Below, one piece after another: positions 25,101 to 35,297 of a stretch of 47,282 nucleotides of DNA (positions are counted from its first letter, which is position 1; each line of letters opens with the position of its first letter). Below the pieces are notes generated by a model. It did not search any database, had not been told where the DNA came from, and saw only the letters and a list, made by a program, of their open reading frames with translations. The position numbers and the translations under genes are program-made. Source of the DNA: Bacteroidales bacterium (GTDB lineage: Bacteria; Bacteroidota; Bacteroidia; Bacteroidales; Dysgonomonadaceae); assembly GCA_012838585.1 (NCBI GenBank), contig DUPB01000038.1:1-47282 (forward strand), read 5' to 3'.

Positions 25101-27593
25101 TTACGAAACATCTTTTGATACTTTTTCTTTTGTAGGAATGGTGAATCGTTTGGGGTTTTTCACTTTCTCCTTCATCAACGCCAGATCCAGCACCTCCCGT
25201 ACGTCATCCACGTAGTGAAAGCGAAGTCCTTTCACGTATTCCGGCTTGACTTCATCCACATTTCTCCTGTTCTCTTTGCTGAGGATAATATCCTTGATTC
25301 CTGCCCGCTTGGCCGCGAGGATCTTTTCACGTATGCCACCCACGGGTAGAACCTTCCCACGGAGGGTGATTTCGCCTGTCATAGCCAGATTGGCTCGTAC
25401 CTTTCGTTGGGTGTAAGTCGATGCGAGCGAGGTGATCATGGTGATTCCCGCCGATGGTCCATCCTTTGGAATGGCTCCCTCGGGAACGTGGATGTGCGTG
25501 TTCCAGTGCTCGAACACTTCAGGGTTGATGCCCAACTCTTCCGCGTGCGCGTGCACGTACTCCATGGCGAGCATGGCCGACTCCTTCATCACCTCTCCCA
25601 GGTTACCGGTTATGGTGAGCTTCGACCCCTTACCGCGGCTCACGGAGCTCTCCACGAAAAGGATCTCCCCGCCGACGGCGGTCCAGGCCAATCCCGTTAC
25701 TACCCCGGCGTACTCGTTACCCTGGTAGCGCTCTTTACTGTACTCTTCAACACCCAGGTAATCCTTAAGATCGCCCACCCTTAATGATTTGGGATAAGGT
25801 TCCCCGGTCGCTATCTTACGTGCCACGCGGCGCATCACCTTGGCGATCTTTTTGTTGAGTTCACGCACGCCCGACTCGCGGGTGTAATGCTCAATGATCC
25901 GCTGCAGGGTAGGCTTGGGTATCTTGAACGCGCCCTTCTTGATCCCGTGGTTATTCAACTCTTTGGGCACCAAGTGGCGGTGGGCTATCTCCACCTTCTC
26001 CTCGGTGATGTAGCCACCCACGTTAATCAACTCCATCCGGTCGAGTAGGGGTTGAGGAACCGCGCTCAAGTTGTTCGCCGTGGCAATAAAGAGCACCTTC
26101 GACAGGTCGTAGGGTATGGATAGGTAGTTGTCGTGAAACGCCGAGTTCTGCTCCGGGTCAAGCACCTCGAGTAGCGCTGAAGAGGGATCACCCCGGAAGT
26201 CGCTGCCGATCTTATCCACCTCGTCTAACACGAACACGGGATTAGACGACCCGGCCTTTTGCAGGCTGTGGATAATCCGCCCGGGGATGGCACCGATGTA
26301 GGTGCGGCGGTGACCCCGTATCTCGGCCTCGTCATGCAGGCCACCTAGTGATATGCGGACGTACTTGCGGTTGAGCGCCTCGGCAATCGATTTCCCTAAA
26401 GAGGTCTTGCCCACGCCCGGGGGACCGTAGAGGCAGAGGATGGGCGACTTAAGGTCACCCTTCAGCTTCAAGACAGCCAGGTGCTCGATAACCCGCTCCT
26501 TCACTTTCTCCATGCCAAAGTGGTCTCGGTCAAGGATCCTTTGGGCATTCGTCAAGTTAAAGTTGTCTTGGGTGTACTCGCCCCAGGGAAGCTCCAGGAT
26601 GGTTTGGAGGTAGCCGTACTGCACCGAGTAGTCGGGCGATTGCGGGTTGAGTCGCTCCAGCTTGGTTACCTCCTTCTCGAAGGTTTCGCTCACCTCGGCG
26701 CTCCACTTTTTCTCCTTCGCCTTCTCCCTGAACTCGTTGATCTCAATCTGTTGGGCGTTACCCCCCAATTCCTCCTGAATGGTCCTGATCTGTTGCTGCA
26801 AGAAGTACTCTTTCTGTTGCTGGTTGAGGTCCTCGCGGGTCTTCATCTGGATGTTCAGTTTAAGCTCCAGTACTTGTGCCTCGCGGTTAAGGATCATCAG
26901 CAGCCGGTAGGCCTGCTCTTTCTCGTCATTGATGCTCAGCAGCTCCTGTTTCTCGCGACTCTCTATCGGCAGGTTGGTGCCGCAGTAGCTGATCAGCATA
27001 CTGGAGAAAGCCTCGCTGCGAAGCGTGCTCAGTAGCTCTTTCGGGGGATCTCCCAATAGGTGAAACATATGCAGCATGGCGTCGCGGATCGAGTCGAGGA
27101 TGGCGTTGAACTCCTTATCGTCCTTCGGTGCCGGGATTGACTCGCGGATTTTGTAGGTAGCGGTAAAAAAGGGGCTCACTTGCGTGATCTCGAGCCACTC
27201 GAACCGCTGCTTGGCTTGAACGATAATGCTGTAGTTGTTGTCGCCTAGCTCGATAACGCGAATCACCTCCGCGATAACACCGATGCGGTAAAGATCCTCC
27301 CTGCCAGGGTCTTCCACGTCGATATCCTTTTGGCAAACGAGTCCGATATAGCGCTGTTTGCCGCCCAATGATTTCACCAGGTCGATTGACTTTTTCCTGC
27401 CTACCGAGATGGGGATGGTGCTTCCCGGGAAGACAATGGTGTTTCGCAAGGGGAGTATGGGGAGCGTCTCCTGAAGGAGCGATTCATCAATATCGGTATT
27501 ACCCTCGATGAAGTCACTGCCGATAAACGAGATAATTTCTCCCGTCGGTTCGTTATCACTGAATGTATTTTTTTTGAATGGATTCATTTGCAT
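25101..27593 (-). CDS. lon: ATP-dependent protease Lon (La)
   Basis: The ORF track opens at 27668, but the first 25 residues look untranslated. ATG 27593 (MQMNPFKKN) or 27587 is more likely, giving about 830 residues. Using track numbering, the LAN substrate-binding domain lies at about 68-270, the AAA+ module has P-loop GPPGVGKT (415-422) with [11 protein letters not shown] as Walker B, and the protease domain has the Ser739-Lys782 dyad (KDGPSAGI, 43 residues apart as in E. coli). Lon degrades misfolded and regulatory proteins in the cytosol using ATP. It is convergent with the ECF sigma gene and divergent from the sialidase gene. Confidence 0.96.
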   Translation of the reverse strand: MQMNPFKKNTFSDNEPTGEIISFIGSDFIEGNTDIDESLLQETLPILPLRNTIVFPGSTIPISVGRKKSIDLVKSLGGKQRYIGLVCQKDIDVEDPGREDLYRIGVIAEVIRVIELGDNNYSIIVQAKQRFEWLEITQVSPFFTATYKIRESIPAPKDDKEFNAILDSIRDAMLHMFHLLGDPPKELLSTLRSEAFSSMLISYCGTNLPIESREKQELLSINDEKEQAYRLLMILNREAQVLELKLNIQMKTREDLNQQQKEYFLQQQIRTIQEELGGNAQQIEINEFREKAKEKKWSAEVSETFEKEVTKLERLNPQSPDYSVQYGYLQTILELPWGEYTQDNFNLTNAQRILDRDHFGMEKVKERVIEHLAVLKLKGDLKSPILCLYGPPGVGKTSLGKSIAEALNRKYVRISLGGLHDEAEIRGHRRTYIGAIPGRIIHSLQKAGSSNPVFVLDEVDKIGSDFRGDPSSALLEVLDPEQNSAFHDNYLSIPYDLSKVLFIATANNLSAVPQPLLDRMELINVGGYITEEKVEIAHRHLVPKELNNHGIKKGAFKIPKPTLQRIIEHYTRESGVRELNKKIAKVMRRVARKIATGEPYPKSLRVGDLKDYLGVEEYSKERYQGNEYAGVVTGLAWTAVGGEILFVESSVSRGKGSKLTITGNLGEVMKESAMLAMEYVHAHAEELGINPEVFEHWNTHIHVPEGAIPKDGPSAGITMITSLASTYTQRKVRANLAMTGEITLRGKVLPVGGIREKILAAKRAGIKDIILSKENRRNVDEVKPEYVKGLRFHYVDDVREVLDLALMKEKVKNPKRFTIPTKEKVSKDVS

Positions 27594-27767
27594 ATGTCTT
27601 ATTTTTTTCAAACGGGATAGTGCTCCCTTTTGTTTGAAGCATAGTATATCGTTCAAAATCCGTGCCAAAAGGGCGAAGGGTGCGCTTCCTTGCTGTTTGT
27701 CCTTAGGGCATCTACTATTTGAACTTACAGTAGCGCGATATTGTTTTTTTATGTACGTTTTTTCATC

Positions 27768-27775
27768 TATTTTTG
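27768..27775 (+). promoter_or_regulatory. -7 box upstream of the sialidase gene
   Basis: TATTTTTG fits TAnnTTTG. The best TTG at -33 (27741-27743) is at longer than usual spacing. The leader to the ATG at 27899 is about 115 nt. Confidence 0.45.
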
Positions 27776-27898
27776 TGGGAAAAGATAAACCGCGACTCTA
27801 AACCGATGCTTTTCCCCCGAGAGATTTGCCTCGTGGTTGGATGACACCTAACACGGGAAACAGGTAGGTTGAGGCTTATTTCATTTTAAACATTAGAA

Positions 27899-29530
27899 AT
27901 GATGAGAAGAATTGTGTTGCTAAGCTTGATGATGGTGGTTACCACGTTGTTCGTTTGGGGCATGGATACGGTGCATGTGAAGCAGACCCGGATCCCCATC
28001 CTGATTGACCGGGTGGATAACGTGCTCTTTTACCTCCGCGTTGATGCACAAGAGGCGGAGGTATTGGATGAGGTTGTCCTGCGCTTCGCGGAACCGGTGA
28101 ACCTCGATGAGGTGGAGGCGGTGAAGCTCTATTACAGTGGGACGGAAGCACCACAGCGTGCGGGACAACTGCACTACGCGCCGGTACACCAGTACGTGTC
28201 GAGCCACGTGCCGGGGAAGACGCGGTGCGCCAACCCCTCCTACTCGCTCAAGGTGGAGGAGGTGATCGCCCCGGTGAACGAGGTGACCTTCTCGCCGGGT
28301 TATAAGCTGTTTCCCGGCATCAACTACTTCTGGGTGAGCCTGCAGATGATACCGAACACGTCACTCCTCTCGACCATCGATGTGGAGTTGAGTTCGGTGA
28401 AGCTGGACGGGCAAGAGGCGCCGCTAGCCTTTGCCGCGGAAAGGGCAACACACCGGATGGGTATCGGCGTGCGCCATGCCGGCGATGATGGCTCGGCCGC
28501 GTACCGTATCCCTGGCTTGGTCACTTCTAAAAAGGGCAGTTTGTTGGGCGTGTATGACGTGCGGTATAACAGCAGCGTGGACCTGCAGGAGTACGTGGAC
28601 GTGGGGTTGAGCCGGAGCACCGATAAGGGGCAGACCTGGGAAAAAATGCGGTTGCCGCTTAGCTTCGGGGAGCATGGGGGAATGCCCAAGGCGCAGAACG
28701 GCGTGGGCGACCCTTCTATCCTGGTGGACGACGTGACCGGGGCGATATGGGTGATCGCCGCCTGGACCCATGGTATGGGTAACGGGCGCGCGTGGGTGAA
28801 CTCGATGGACGGCAACGGTAAGGAGACCACCGCGCAGCTGGTGTTGGCGAAGAGCACGGACGACGGTAGGACCTGGTCGGCCCCCATCAACATCACCGAG
28901 CAGGTAAAGGATCCCTCGTGGAATTTCTTGCTGCAGGGACCGGGTATGGGAATCACCATGGCCGATGGCACGCTGGTCTTCCCCATCCAGTTTATCGACC
29001 CGGAGCGTGTGCCTCACGCCGGCGTGATGTATAGCAAGGATCGTGGGGAGAGCTGGACCATTCATGAGCCGGCCCGCTCCAACACCACCGAGGCGCAGGT
29101 GGCCGAGGTGGAGCCCGGGGTGCTGATGCTGAACATGCGGGATAACCGGGGTGGTAGCCGGGCTGTCGCCGTGACAAGCGACCTTGGGAAAACGTGGAGA
29201 GAGCACCCGTCATCGAGAAGCGTCTTGCAAGAGCCGGTTTGCATGGCTAGCCTTATCGCCGTGAAAGCAGAGGATAACGTGCTGGGGAGAGATCTCTTGC
29301 TCTTCTCCAACCCGAACTCTACGAAGCACCGCCACTTGATCACCATCAAGGCGAGCCTGGATGGGGGACTCACTTTCCCCAACGAGTACCAGGTGATGTT
29401 GGACGAAGACTCGGGCTGGGGCTACTCTTGCCTGACGATGATCGATAGGGAGACGGTGGGCATCCTCTACGAGAGCAGCGTGGCGCACATGACCTTCCAG
29501 GCGGTTAAGTTGACCGATATCGTGAAGTGA
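27899..29530 (+). CDS. Exo-alpha-sialidase (neuraminidase), secreted
   Basis: The 543-residue protein has a signal peptide (MMRRIVLLSLMMVVTTLFVWG) and an N-terminal beta-sandwich (about 25-180). A six-blade sialidase propeller follows, starting with the arginine-bearing YRIPG motif near residue 200. Asp-boxes (S-x-D-x-G-x-T-W) are visible as SRSTDKGQTW, AKSTDDGRTW, MYSKDRGESW and TSDLGKTW. The enzyme releases terminal sialic acids from host or mucin glycans outside the cytoplasm (family GH33). No nan operon for sialate catabolism lies beside it, so it may serve only to unmask glycans or feed other cells. The call is firm; linkage specificity cannot be read. Confidence 0.95.
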   Translation: MMRRIVLLSLMMVVTTLFVWGMDTVHVKQTRIPILIDRVDNVLFYLRVDAQEAEVLDEVVLRFAEPVNLDEVEAVKLYYSGTEAPQRAGQLHYAPVHQYVSSHVPGKTRCANPSYSLKVEEVIAPVNEVTFSPGYKLFPGINYFWVSLQMIPNTSLLSTIDVELSSVKLDGQEAPLAFAAERATHRMGIGVRHAGDDGSAAYRIPGLVTSKKGSLLGVYDVRYNSSVDLQEYVDVGLSRSTDKGQTWEKMRLPLSFGEHGGMPKAQNGVGDPSILVDDVTGAIWVIAAWTHGMGNGRAWVNSMDGNGKETTAQLVLAKSTDDGRTWSAPINITEQVKDPSWNFLLQGPGMGITMADGTLVFPIQFIDPERVPHAGVMYSKDRGESWTIHEPARSNTTEAQVAEVEPGVLMLNMRDNRGGSRAVAVTSDLGKTWREHPSSRSVLQEPVCMASLIAVKAEDNVLGRDLLLFSNPNSTKHRHLITIKASLDGGLTFPNEYQVMLDEDSGWGYSCLTMIDRETVGILYESSVAHMTFQAVKLTDIVK

Positions 29531-29651
29531 CCGGGAAAACGTTGTAGGTTGAACCAGTCACGTGAAAGTGGCCAATATATATCGTGTAAAAAAGGGATGA
29601 ATCGTTTCCGCGGGAGCGTTTATCAATGTAATATCACAACTACTTTAATAA

Positions 29652-30197
29652 TTGGAAAAAGTGAAAGATACCATTACCATTAAGGACAAGCAGTTCGAGT
29701 TGTTTATCGAGCAGCAGGTGATAGAGGAGGGAGTCAAGCGGGTGGCCAAGCAGATGAACGCCGACCTGGATGGGAAGGATCCCCTTTTCGTTGTCGTGCT
29801 GAACGGGGCGTTCATGTTCGCGGGTGAGCTGATGAAAGAGGTGGCCATCCCCTGCGAGATTACCTTCGTCCGGCTGGCTTCGTACCAGGGAACGGAGACC
29901 ACCCACCAGGTGCAGGAGCTGCTGGGGTTGAACGAGAGCATCAAGGGGCGCGTGGTGGTGATCGTGGAGGACATCGTGGATAGCGGGAACACCATGGTAG
30001 CCCTGATTGCCGAGCTGATGAAGCACGAACCCGCCGAGGTGAGGATTGCCACCCTGCTCTTTAAGCCGGCCGCGTTGAAGCAGAAGCTCTCCCCCGATTA
30101 CGTGGCGCTTGAGATTCCCAATGATTTTATCGTGGGGTACGGGTTGGATTACGATGGCTACGGGAGAAACATCAAGGATATCTACAAGGTCAAATGA
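29652..30197 (+). CDS. hpt: Hypoxanthine phosphoribosyltransferase
   Basis: This 181-residue protein has the PRPP-binding motif VVVIVEDIVDSGNTM and the upstream PLFVVVLNGAFMFAGEL. FVRLASYQG and the DFIVGYGLDYDG base-binding loop complete the hypoxanthine/guanine PRTase pattern. It converts hypoxanthine (and probably guanine) plus PRPP to IMP/GMP in the cytosol. The reading frame has no good upstream ATG; TTG at 29652 (MEKVKDTITIKDKQF) gives an N-terminus matching relatives, and GTG 29661 is the alternative. It heads a compact run with the polyprenyl synthase and tatD. It could re-use bases released by the periplasmic nucleotidase and nucleoside hydrolase further right. Confidence 0.95.
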   Translation: MEKVKDTITIKDKQFELFIEQQVIEEGVKRVAKQMNADLDGKDPLFVVVLNGAFMFAGELMKEVAIPCEITFVRLASYQGTETTHQVQELLGLNESIKGRVVVIVEDIVDSGNTMVALIAELMKHEPAEVRIATLLFKPAALKQKLSPDYVALEIPNDFIVGYGLDYDGYGRNIKDIYKVK

Positions 30198-30209
30198 GGT
30201 GGAGGTGAG

Positions 30210-31187
30210 ATGAGCGACAAGATTTCACGTTACGAGGCCAAAATTGACGAGGCGGTAAGGAGGGTGTTGGAGGGTGAGCAACCGGGTACGCTGTTCGAAC
30301 CTGCCCGTTATATCCTGGAGCTGGGAGGCAAGAGGCTCCGCCCGTTACTGGTGCTGCTGTCGGTGGACCTGTTCGAAGGGGATACCACGATGGCCCTTTA
30401 CCCAGCCGTGGCTATCGAGGTGTTTCATAACTTCTCGCTGGTGCATGACGACCTGATGGATCGGGCCGCGATACGAAGGGGGCACCCCACGGTGCATGAG
30501 AAATGGAATGCTAACGTGGCCGTTCTTTCAGGCGACGCGATGGTGTTTGAAGCCTACAAGCAGCTAGCGCGGGTTCCCTCTAAACTCTTGCCTGCCGTCT
30601 TAGAGCTCTTCTCGACCACCGCCATGGAGGTATGCAAGGGGCAGCAGTACGATATGGACTTTGAAGGCCGCGACCAGGTGACCGAGGGGGAGTACCTCGA
30701 TATGATCCGGCTGAAGACGGGCGTGCTGATCGGATGCTCTCTCAAGATGGGGGCCATCCTGGCCGAAACATCCCCGGGGAATGCCAACGCGTTGTATGAC
30801 TTTGGCATGAACATGGGGCTCGCTTTTCAGCTGAAGGACGACCTGCTGGATGTGTATGGCGACCCGCTAACGTTTGGGAAGCGAATCGGGGGCGATATTC
30901 TCTGCAACAAGAAGACTTACCTGCTCATTAAGGCGTTGGAGAACGCCAACCCCGCGCAGCGGGCAGAGCTCAACAATTGGCTGAACGCGGTGGATTGCCA
31001 GCCTGAAGAGAAGATCGCGGCGGTTACCAAGGTGTACAATGAGTTAAACCTCAAGGCTATAGTCGAAAAACTGATTCAAGACTACTACCATGCGTCGTTG
31101 GAATGCCTCGCGCTGGTGCAGGTGACGGATGACCGCAAGCAGCTGTTGGTCGACTTGGCCGAGGGACTCATGTACCGGGAGAAGTAG
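30210..31187 (+). CDS. Polyprenyl diphosphate synthase
   Basis: The 325-residue trans-isoprenyl diphosphate synthase has LELGGKRLRPLL, the first aspartate-rich motif as DDLMD (LVHDDLMDRAAIRRG) and the second as DDLLD (QLKDDLLDVYGD). LKTGVLIGCSLKMGA lies between them. It condenses isopentenyl diphosphate with allylic diphosphates to make chains for quinones or carotenoids; product length cannot be decided by eye. A GGTGGAGGTGAG ribosome-binding site precedes the ATG, 12 bp after hpt. It ends a few bases before tatD. Confidence 0.94.
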   Translation: MSDKISRYEAKIDEAVRRVLEGEQPGTLFEPARYILELGGKRLRPLLVLLSVDLFEGDTTMALYPAVAIEVFHNFSLVHDDLMDRAAIRRGHPTVHEKWNANVAVLSGDAMVFEAYKQLARVPSKLLPAVLELFSTTAMEVCKGQQYDMDFEGRDQVTEGEYLDMIRLKTGVLIGCSLKMGAILAETSPGNANALYDFGMNMGLAFQLKDDLLDVYGDPLTFGKRIGGDILCNKKTYLLIKALENANPAQRAELNNWLNAVDCQPEEKIAAVTKVYNELNLKAIVEKLIQDYYHASLECLALVQVTDDRKQLLVDLAEGLMYREK

Positions 31188-31191
31188 TGGA

Positions 31192-32037
31192 ATGGATAGC
31201 GCTATGGACTGTATCGACACGCACGCTCACCTCTTCGTGGAGGCGTTCCACGGGGAGGTCGACGCGGTGGTGGCCAGGGCGAAGGAGGCCGGCTTAAAGA
31301 AGGTGCTTCTACCCAATATAGACGAGGCCTCCATCGAGGAGCTTAAGCAGCTCGTGACCCGCCATCCCGGTTTCGTTCATCCCATGATGGGATTACACCC
31401 CACCAGCGTTACCAAAGAGTGGCGAAAGCAGTTGGATAGGGTGTATGACGAGTTGACGGGGTGTGCCCCGTTCGCCGGGGCGACACGCGGAGGTGCGGAC
31501 GGCGGAGGCGGAGGCTGGAGGGCTGCGGGCTACGTGGCCGTGGGTGAGGTGGGGATCGACCTCTACTGGGACGACTCGCTAAGGGGGGAGCAGATCGCCG
31601 CGTTCGAGCAGCAACTGGAATGGAGCCGGGAGCTGGACTTGCCGCTCTCCATCCACTTTAGGAACGCGACACGGGAGGTGGTGGAGAGCATTCGCCGGGT
31701 GGACGAAAACTCGCTCCGGGGGGTGTTCCATAGCTTTGGGGGCGACCGGGAGGAGCTGGAGCTGCTCCTCTCTTTGAAGCATTTCATGGTGGGGGTGAAC
31801 GGGGTGGTGACCTTTAAAAACTCCGGGCTGGCAGACACGCTGAAGTATTGCCCCCGCGATAGGGTGGTGGTGGAGACCGATTCGCCCTACCTGGCACCCG
31901 TACCTTACCGGGGTAAGCGGAACGAGCCCGCCTATCTACCGTACGTGATTCGTGCCATCGCGGAAACGTGGGGAGTGGATGCGGCAACGGTGGCGGAAAT
32001 CACTACCCGCAACGCCATCGCTCTTTTTGGAATATAA
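31192..32037 (+). CDS. TatD-family metal-dependent hydrolase
   Basis: The track starts inside the previous gene. ATG 31192 (MDSAMDCIDTHAH) or 31204 is more likely, giving about 281 residues. Metal-binding motifs are DTHAH near the N-terminus, GEVGIDLYW in the middle, SIHFRNA, HSFGG and VVVETDSPYLAP near the end. TatD proteins are Mg-dependent 3'-5' exonucleases or deoxyribonucleases used in repair. Just before GEVGID there is a Gly-rich insert (AGATRGGADGGGGGWRAAG) not normal for the family, encoded by GGAGGCGGAGG-type DNA. It is tightly linked to the polyprenyl synthase gene (4-nt gap). Confidence 0.93.
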   Translation: MDSAMDCIDTHAHLFVEAFHGEVDAVVARAKEAGLKKVLLPNIDEASIEELKQLVTRHPGFVHPMMGLHPTSVTKEWRKQLDRVYDELTGCAPFAGATRGGADGGGGGWRAAGYVAVGEVGIDLYWDDSLRGEQIAAFEQQLEWSRELDLPLSIHFRNATREVVESIRRVDENSLRGVFHSFGGDREELELLLSLKHFMVGVNGVVTFKNSGLADTLKYCPRDRVVVETDSPYLAPVPYRGKRNEPAYLPYVIRAIAETWGVDAATVAEITTRNAIALFGI

Positions 32038-32194
32038 CTTCCCTCCTGTCTGCTGATTTAAAACGGGAAGGGCATTCTGCGAATCTTTGATTGCCGCTGT
32101 TAATGTTTATTCGAGTTAACCCGTTTTCCTGTCGGTTTAACGAGAACAGGGTGAGAAAATGCGCTTCGCGGTAGTTTTTTTGCGATAAATTGAT

Positions 32195-32202
32195 TACTTT
32201 TG
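32195..32202 (+). promoter_or_regulatory. -7 box of tRNA-Ser
   Basis: TACTTTTG matches TAnnTTTG, about 22 nt before the tRNA. The rest of the 32038-32224 gap shows no gene. Confidence 0.55.
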
Positions 32203-32224
32203 TCGCTCGAGTATGAAATGATCA

Positions 32225-32312
32225 GGAGAGATGCTCGAGTGGTTGAAGAGGCACGCCTGGAAAGCGTGTATACGCCAAAAGTGTATCGCGGGTTCGAATC
32301 CCGCTCTCTCCG
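32225..32312 (+). tRNA. tRNA-Ser (anticodon GGA)
   Basis: This is an 88-nt class II tRNA. Acceptor GGAGAGA/TCTCTCC is perfect, the anticodon stem CACGC/GCGTG encloses CTGGAAA (anticodon GGA, reading UCC/UCU), a long variable arm follows, and the T-arm is CGGGTTCGAATCCCG. The CCA end is not encoded, unlike the tRNA-Lys in this window. Confidence 0.96.
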
Positions 32313-32388
32313 CGGAAGATATTAGCCATTAACTTGTTGTGAAAAACGCGTGCATTTATTCCTTGCAAGGTTATGGCGTTTGTTTGAT

Positions 32389-35280
32389 ATGGTAGACCTG
32401 AGAGGAAAATACATTCTGCGTGGTGTGGCGTTGCTGTTTGGTGCAGTGTTGCTGCTTGTCAATGCTTGCCAGCGGGATGATGGGGATACAGATGAGGCCT
32501 ATAAGAAGGCATTCTTATCGAAGATATACGCCTTACGAAACAACGAAGATTCACTGAAACTTCTCCTTAACAAGTGTATAGAGCGGGATGATGATGCCGG
32601 TGCGATCATTGCCTACCGTCAGTTGGGCAAGTACCAGCGCGATAATGCCCGCTTCTCCGATGCCATCGCTTCGCATCAGGAGGGTCTCAACCTGGCGCTG
32701 AAGGTGCGGGACACGCTTGAAATCGTGCAGGCGCTTAACAACTTGGGGACCGATTTTCGCCGGATCGGCGTGCTGTCGGAAGCCAGTAGCTACCACTACC
32801 AGGCCCTCTCTTATTCCGAGGGCTACTCTAAGGTCAACGAACCCGGCACGGGCATGAAGAACCGGGTGGTGTCGCTTAACGGGCTGGGGAACATCAGCCT
32901 TACCCTTGGTTACCTTGACGAGGCGGAGAAATATTTCAGGGGTGCGCTGAGAGACGAGATTATCCTTTCAAGCACTCTGGGACAGGCTATCAACTACGCC
33001 AACATCGGGGCTATCTTTGAACTTCGGCAACAGTACGACTCGGCCAGGGTTTATTACGAGCACTCAATGGAGCAGAACGTGTTGGCCAAATCCGATATGG
33101 GTATTGGGCTATGTCATATTCACTTCGGCGACTTGCACGCCATCGAGGGGCAGTATGACCTGGCGAAAGAGGAGTACGCCAAAGCGCTATCACTGATGCA
33201 GCATATATCCGATTCGTGGCACTGGCTCGTGGCTGGTTTGGCTATCGCTGAGGTTAGTTTGCAGACTAATGACCTGGTGGAGTTTAAGAAGTACATCCGG
33301 GAGACCGAGCAGGTAGCACGAGAGATTCAATCGCTCGAGCACCTGGCTAAGGTACATGGGCTCTGGCATGACTACTACCTGCTGCAAGGTGACTATGCCA
33401 ACGCCATGTCACACTACAAACGGAGTGTTGCTATGCGCGACACCATCCAGGGTGTGCAGCGAAGCAACGTCTACCTCGATATGCGGGTGAACTACGAGCG
33501 CGACCGCAACGAGCGGTTAGTTGCTCGTATTGAGGCCGAGGCTGCCGCCAGGGAGAGCCGCCGGGCGTACATCTCGTACGTGCTCATTGCCATCATACTG
33601 ATCGGGGGTAGCGTCATGGTTGTACTCTACTACGCGTACAAGGAGCGAAGCAGGAGTAATAAGCTCTTAAAGGAGATGGAGCGTACCCGCTCCGACTTCT
33701 TCACCAATATCACCCACGAGATACGTACCCCCCTCACCGTTATCCAGGGTTTTAATAAGCGGTTACAAGAGAATGATGCCATCACCGAGAAGGAGAGGGA
33801 GGCCTACCGGAAAGCCATTGACCGTCAGAGCAACAACTTGTTGAACATGGTCAACCAGCTACTAGGTGTTGCCAAGGTGAGTAGCGGGAATGATAAACCG
33901 GATTGGCGGCATGGCGATATGGTTCCTTACCTGCGGATGGTGGCTGAGACGTTCCGGTTGCACGCGAGGGCTAACCACCTTGATTTAATCTTTTACACCG
34001 ACCAGGAATCGCTCCACATGGACTTCGTGCCCTTCTACGTGGATCGGATCGTGAGTAACCTGCTCTCTAATGCTATCAAGCACTCCAAGCCCGGCGACAA
34101 GATACACCTCATCTTCACCCGTCGGAAAGGGTACGATGAGGTAATCCTGCGGGTTACCGACACCGGCGAGGGAATTCCCCCGGAAGATCTGGAACGCATT
34201 TTCGAGATGTTTTACCAAAGTAGTCAATCGGAATACGCGAACGGCAGTGGAATAGGCCTCGCCTTCGTGCAGCTCATGGTGGAACGGATGGGGGGCACGG
34301 TGGTAGCCGAGAGCGAGTTGGGAAAGGGTTCCACGTTCACGGTCACCTTGCCTATTAAAAATGCCCGCCTCCCGTTTATCGTACCTTTGGAACCGACTAG
34401 ACCGGGTGAGGTGGTTCAAACGAATCAAAGGAGTAAACCTGATAGGTTGGACGTCACCTCGGTAGCAACCCGATCTCCCGCGGACAGGGAATCCGATAAG
34501 GTCGCTGCTGACCCTCCCTTGATTCTCGTGGTGGAGGACAACAAAGATGTAGCCATGTACGTGAAGTCGTTGCTCAACGAGAGTTATCGTGTGCTTACCG
34601 CGTCTAACGGGCAGGAGGGCTTTGAGTTGGCGGAAGCCAATGTCCCTGACCTCATTGTCACCGACGTGATGATGCCGGTGAAAGACGGTTACCAGCTCTG
34701 TCAAGAGCTTCAGGGTAGCCGCCTACTCAACCACGTGCCCATCATCATGCTTACCGCGAAGGTGGGTGATGAGGACAAGGTGAAAGGACTGAGTTACGGT
34801 ATACACTCCTATTTGAAGAAACCCTTTTACCCCGAGGAGCTTACGCTCTTGATCGCCAATATTCTTGATAGTCGAAAACGTTTAAAGGAGAAGTATTTAA
34901 ACGTGATTATCAACCGGGCGAAAGACGAAAAGCTTAAGTCCGATGAAAACGTGCTATTCCTGCAAACCGTTACCGACCTAATCCATGCGTCTATTGCCGA
35001 CCCCAACCTGTCCATTTTCTCCTTGGCCGAGGAGATGTCCATGAGCTCTTCGCAGCTGAACCGTAAGATGAACGGCATTACCGGTTACTCTACCATCTCG
35101 TACGTATTAAAGGTGAAGTTACATAAGGCCCGCAAGATGCTTACTGAAACCGATCGAAAGATCGCCGACGTGTCGGAGGCCTGTGGCTTTCAAGACTCCA
35201 GTTACTTCTCCAGGGTATTCAAGAAAGAGTTCGGCTTTACCCCCTCGCAAATCCAACGAAGACCTGAAAACGGAAACTAA
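32389..35280 (+). CDS. TPR hybrid two-component regulator (sensor kinase, receiver, AraC HTH)
   Basis: ATG 32389 is preferred over the GTG at 32350 and yields 963 residues with a lipobox-like signal (LVNAC). Order of parts: TPR repeats (about 45-370 in track numbering), one membrane segment (ISYVLIAIILIGGSVMVVLYYAY, near 410), HisKA with FFTNITHEIRTPLTVIQ (phospho-His), HATPase (DTGEGIPPEDLERIF, NGSGIGLAFV), a receiver with LILVVEDNKD and phospho-Asp in LIVTDVMMP, and an AraC DNA-binding domain (VSEACGFQDSSYFSRVFKKEFGFTP). It should sense an envelope signal and act directly on promoters. No SusCD pair adjoins it, so the target is unknown. Confidence 0.95.
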   Translation: MVDLRGKYILRGVALLFGAVLLLVNACQRDDGDTDEAYKKAFLSKIYALRNNEDSLKLLLNKCIERDDDAGAIIAYRQLGKYQRDNARFSDAIASHQEGLNLALKVRDTLEIVQALNNLGTDFRRIGVLSEASSYHYQALSYSEGYSKVNEPGTGMKNRVVSLNGLGNISLTLGYLDEAEKYFRGALRDEIILSSTLGQAINYANIGAIFELRQQYDSARVYYEHSMEQNVLAKSDMGIGLCHIHFGDLHAIEGQYDLAKEEYAKALSLMQHISDSWHWLVAGLAIAEVSLQTNDLVEFKKYIRETEQVAREIQSLEHLAKVHGLWHDYYLLQGDYANAMSHYKRSVAMRDTIQGVQRSNVYLDMRVNYERDRNERLVARIEAEAAARESRRAYISYVLIAIILIGGSVMVVLYYAYKERSRSNKLLKEMERTRSDFFTNITHEIRTPLTVIQGFNKRLQENDAITEKEREAYRKAIDRQSNNLLNMVNQLLGVAKVSSGNDKPDWRHGDMVPYLRMVAETFRLHARANHLDLIFYTDQESLHMDFVPFYVDRIVSNLLSNAIKHSKPGDKIHLIFTRRKGYDEVILRVTDTGEGIPPEDLERIFEMFYQSSQSEYANGSGIGLAFVQLMVERMGGTVVAESELGKGSTFTVTLPIKNARLPFIVPLEPTRPGEVVQTNQRSKPDRLDVTSVATRSPADRESDKVAADPPLILVVEDNKDVAMYVKSLLNESYRVLTASNGQEGFELAEANVPDLIVTDVMMPVKDGYQLCQELQGSRLLNHVPIIMLTAKVGDEDKVKGLSYGIHSYLKKPFYPEELTLLIANILDSRKRLKEKYLNVIINRAKDEKLKSDENVLFLQTVTDLIHASIADPNLSIFSLAEEMSMSSSQLNRKMNGITGYSTISYVLKVKLHKARKMLTETDRKIADVSEACGFQDSSYFSRVFKKEFGFTPSQIQRRPENGN

Positions 35281-35297
35281 CGTTTTGGCTTGCCCCC

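Noticed and set aside
25009-25215. 68-residue ORF MNYAEASKYLLSEFC...
   Set aside because: Its 5' half lies in repeat copy A and its 3' half is antisense to lon. The same peptide in copy B (42317-42541) then diverges, so the repeat, not a protein, is conserved.
28424-29206. 260-residue minus-strand ORF opposite the sialidase gene
   Set aside because: It is a shadow frame; the sialidase motifs fix the plus strand.
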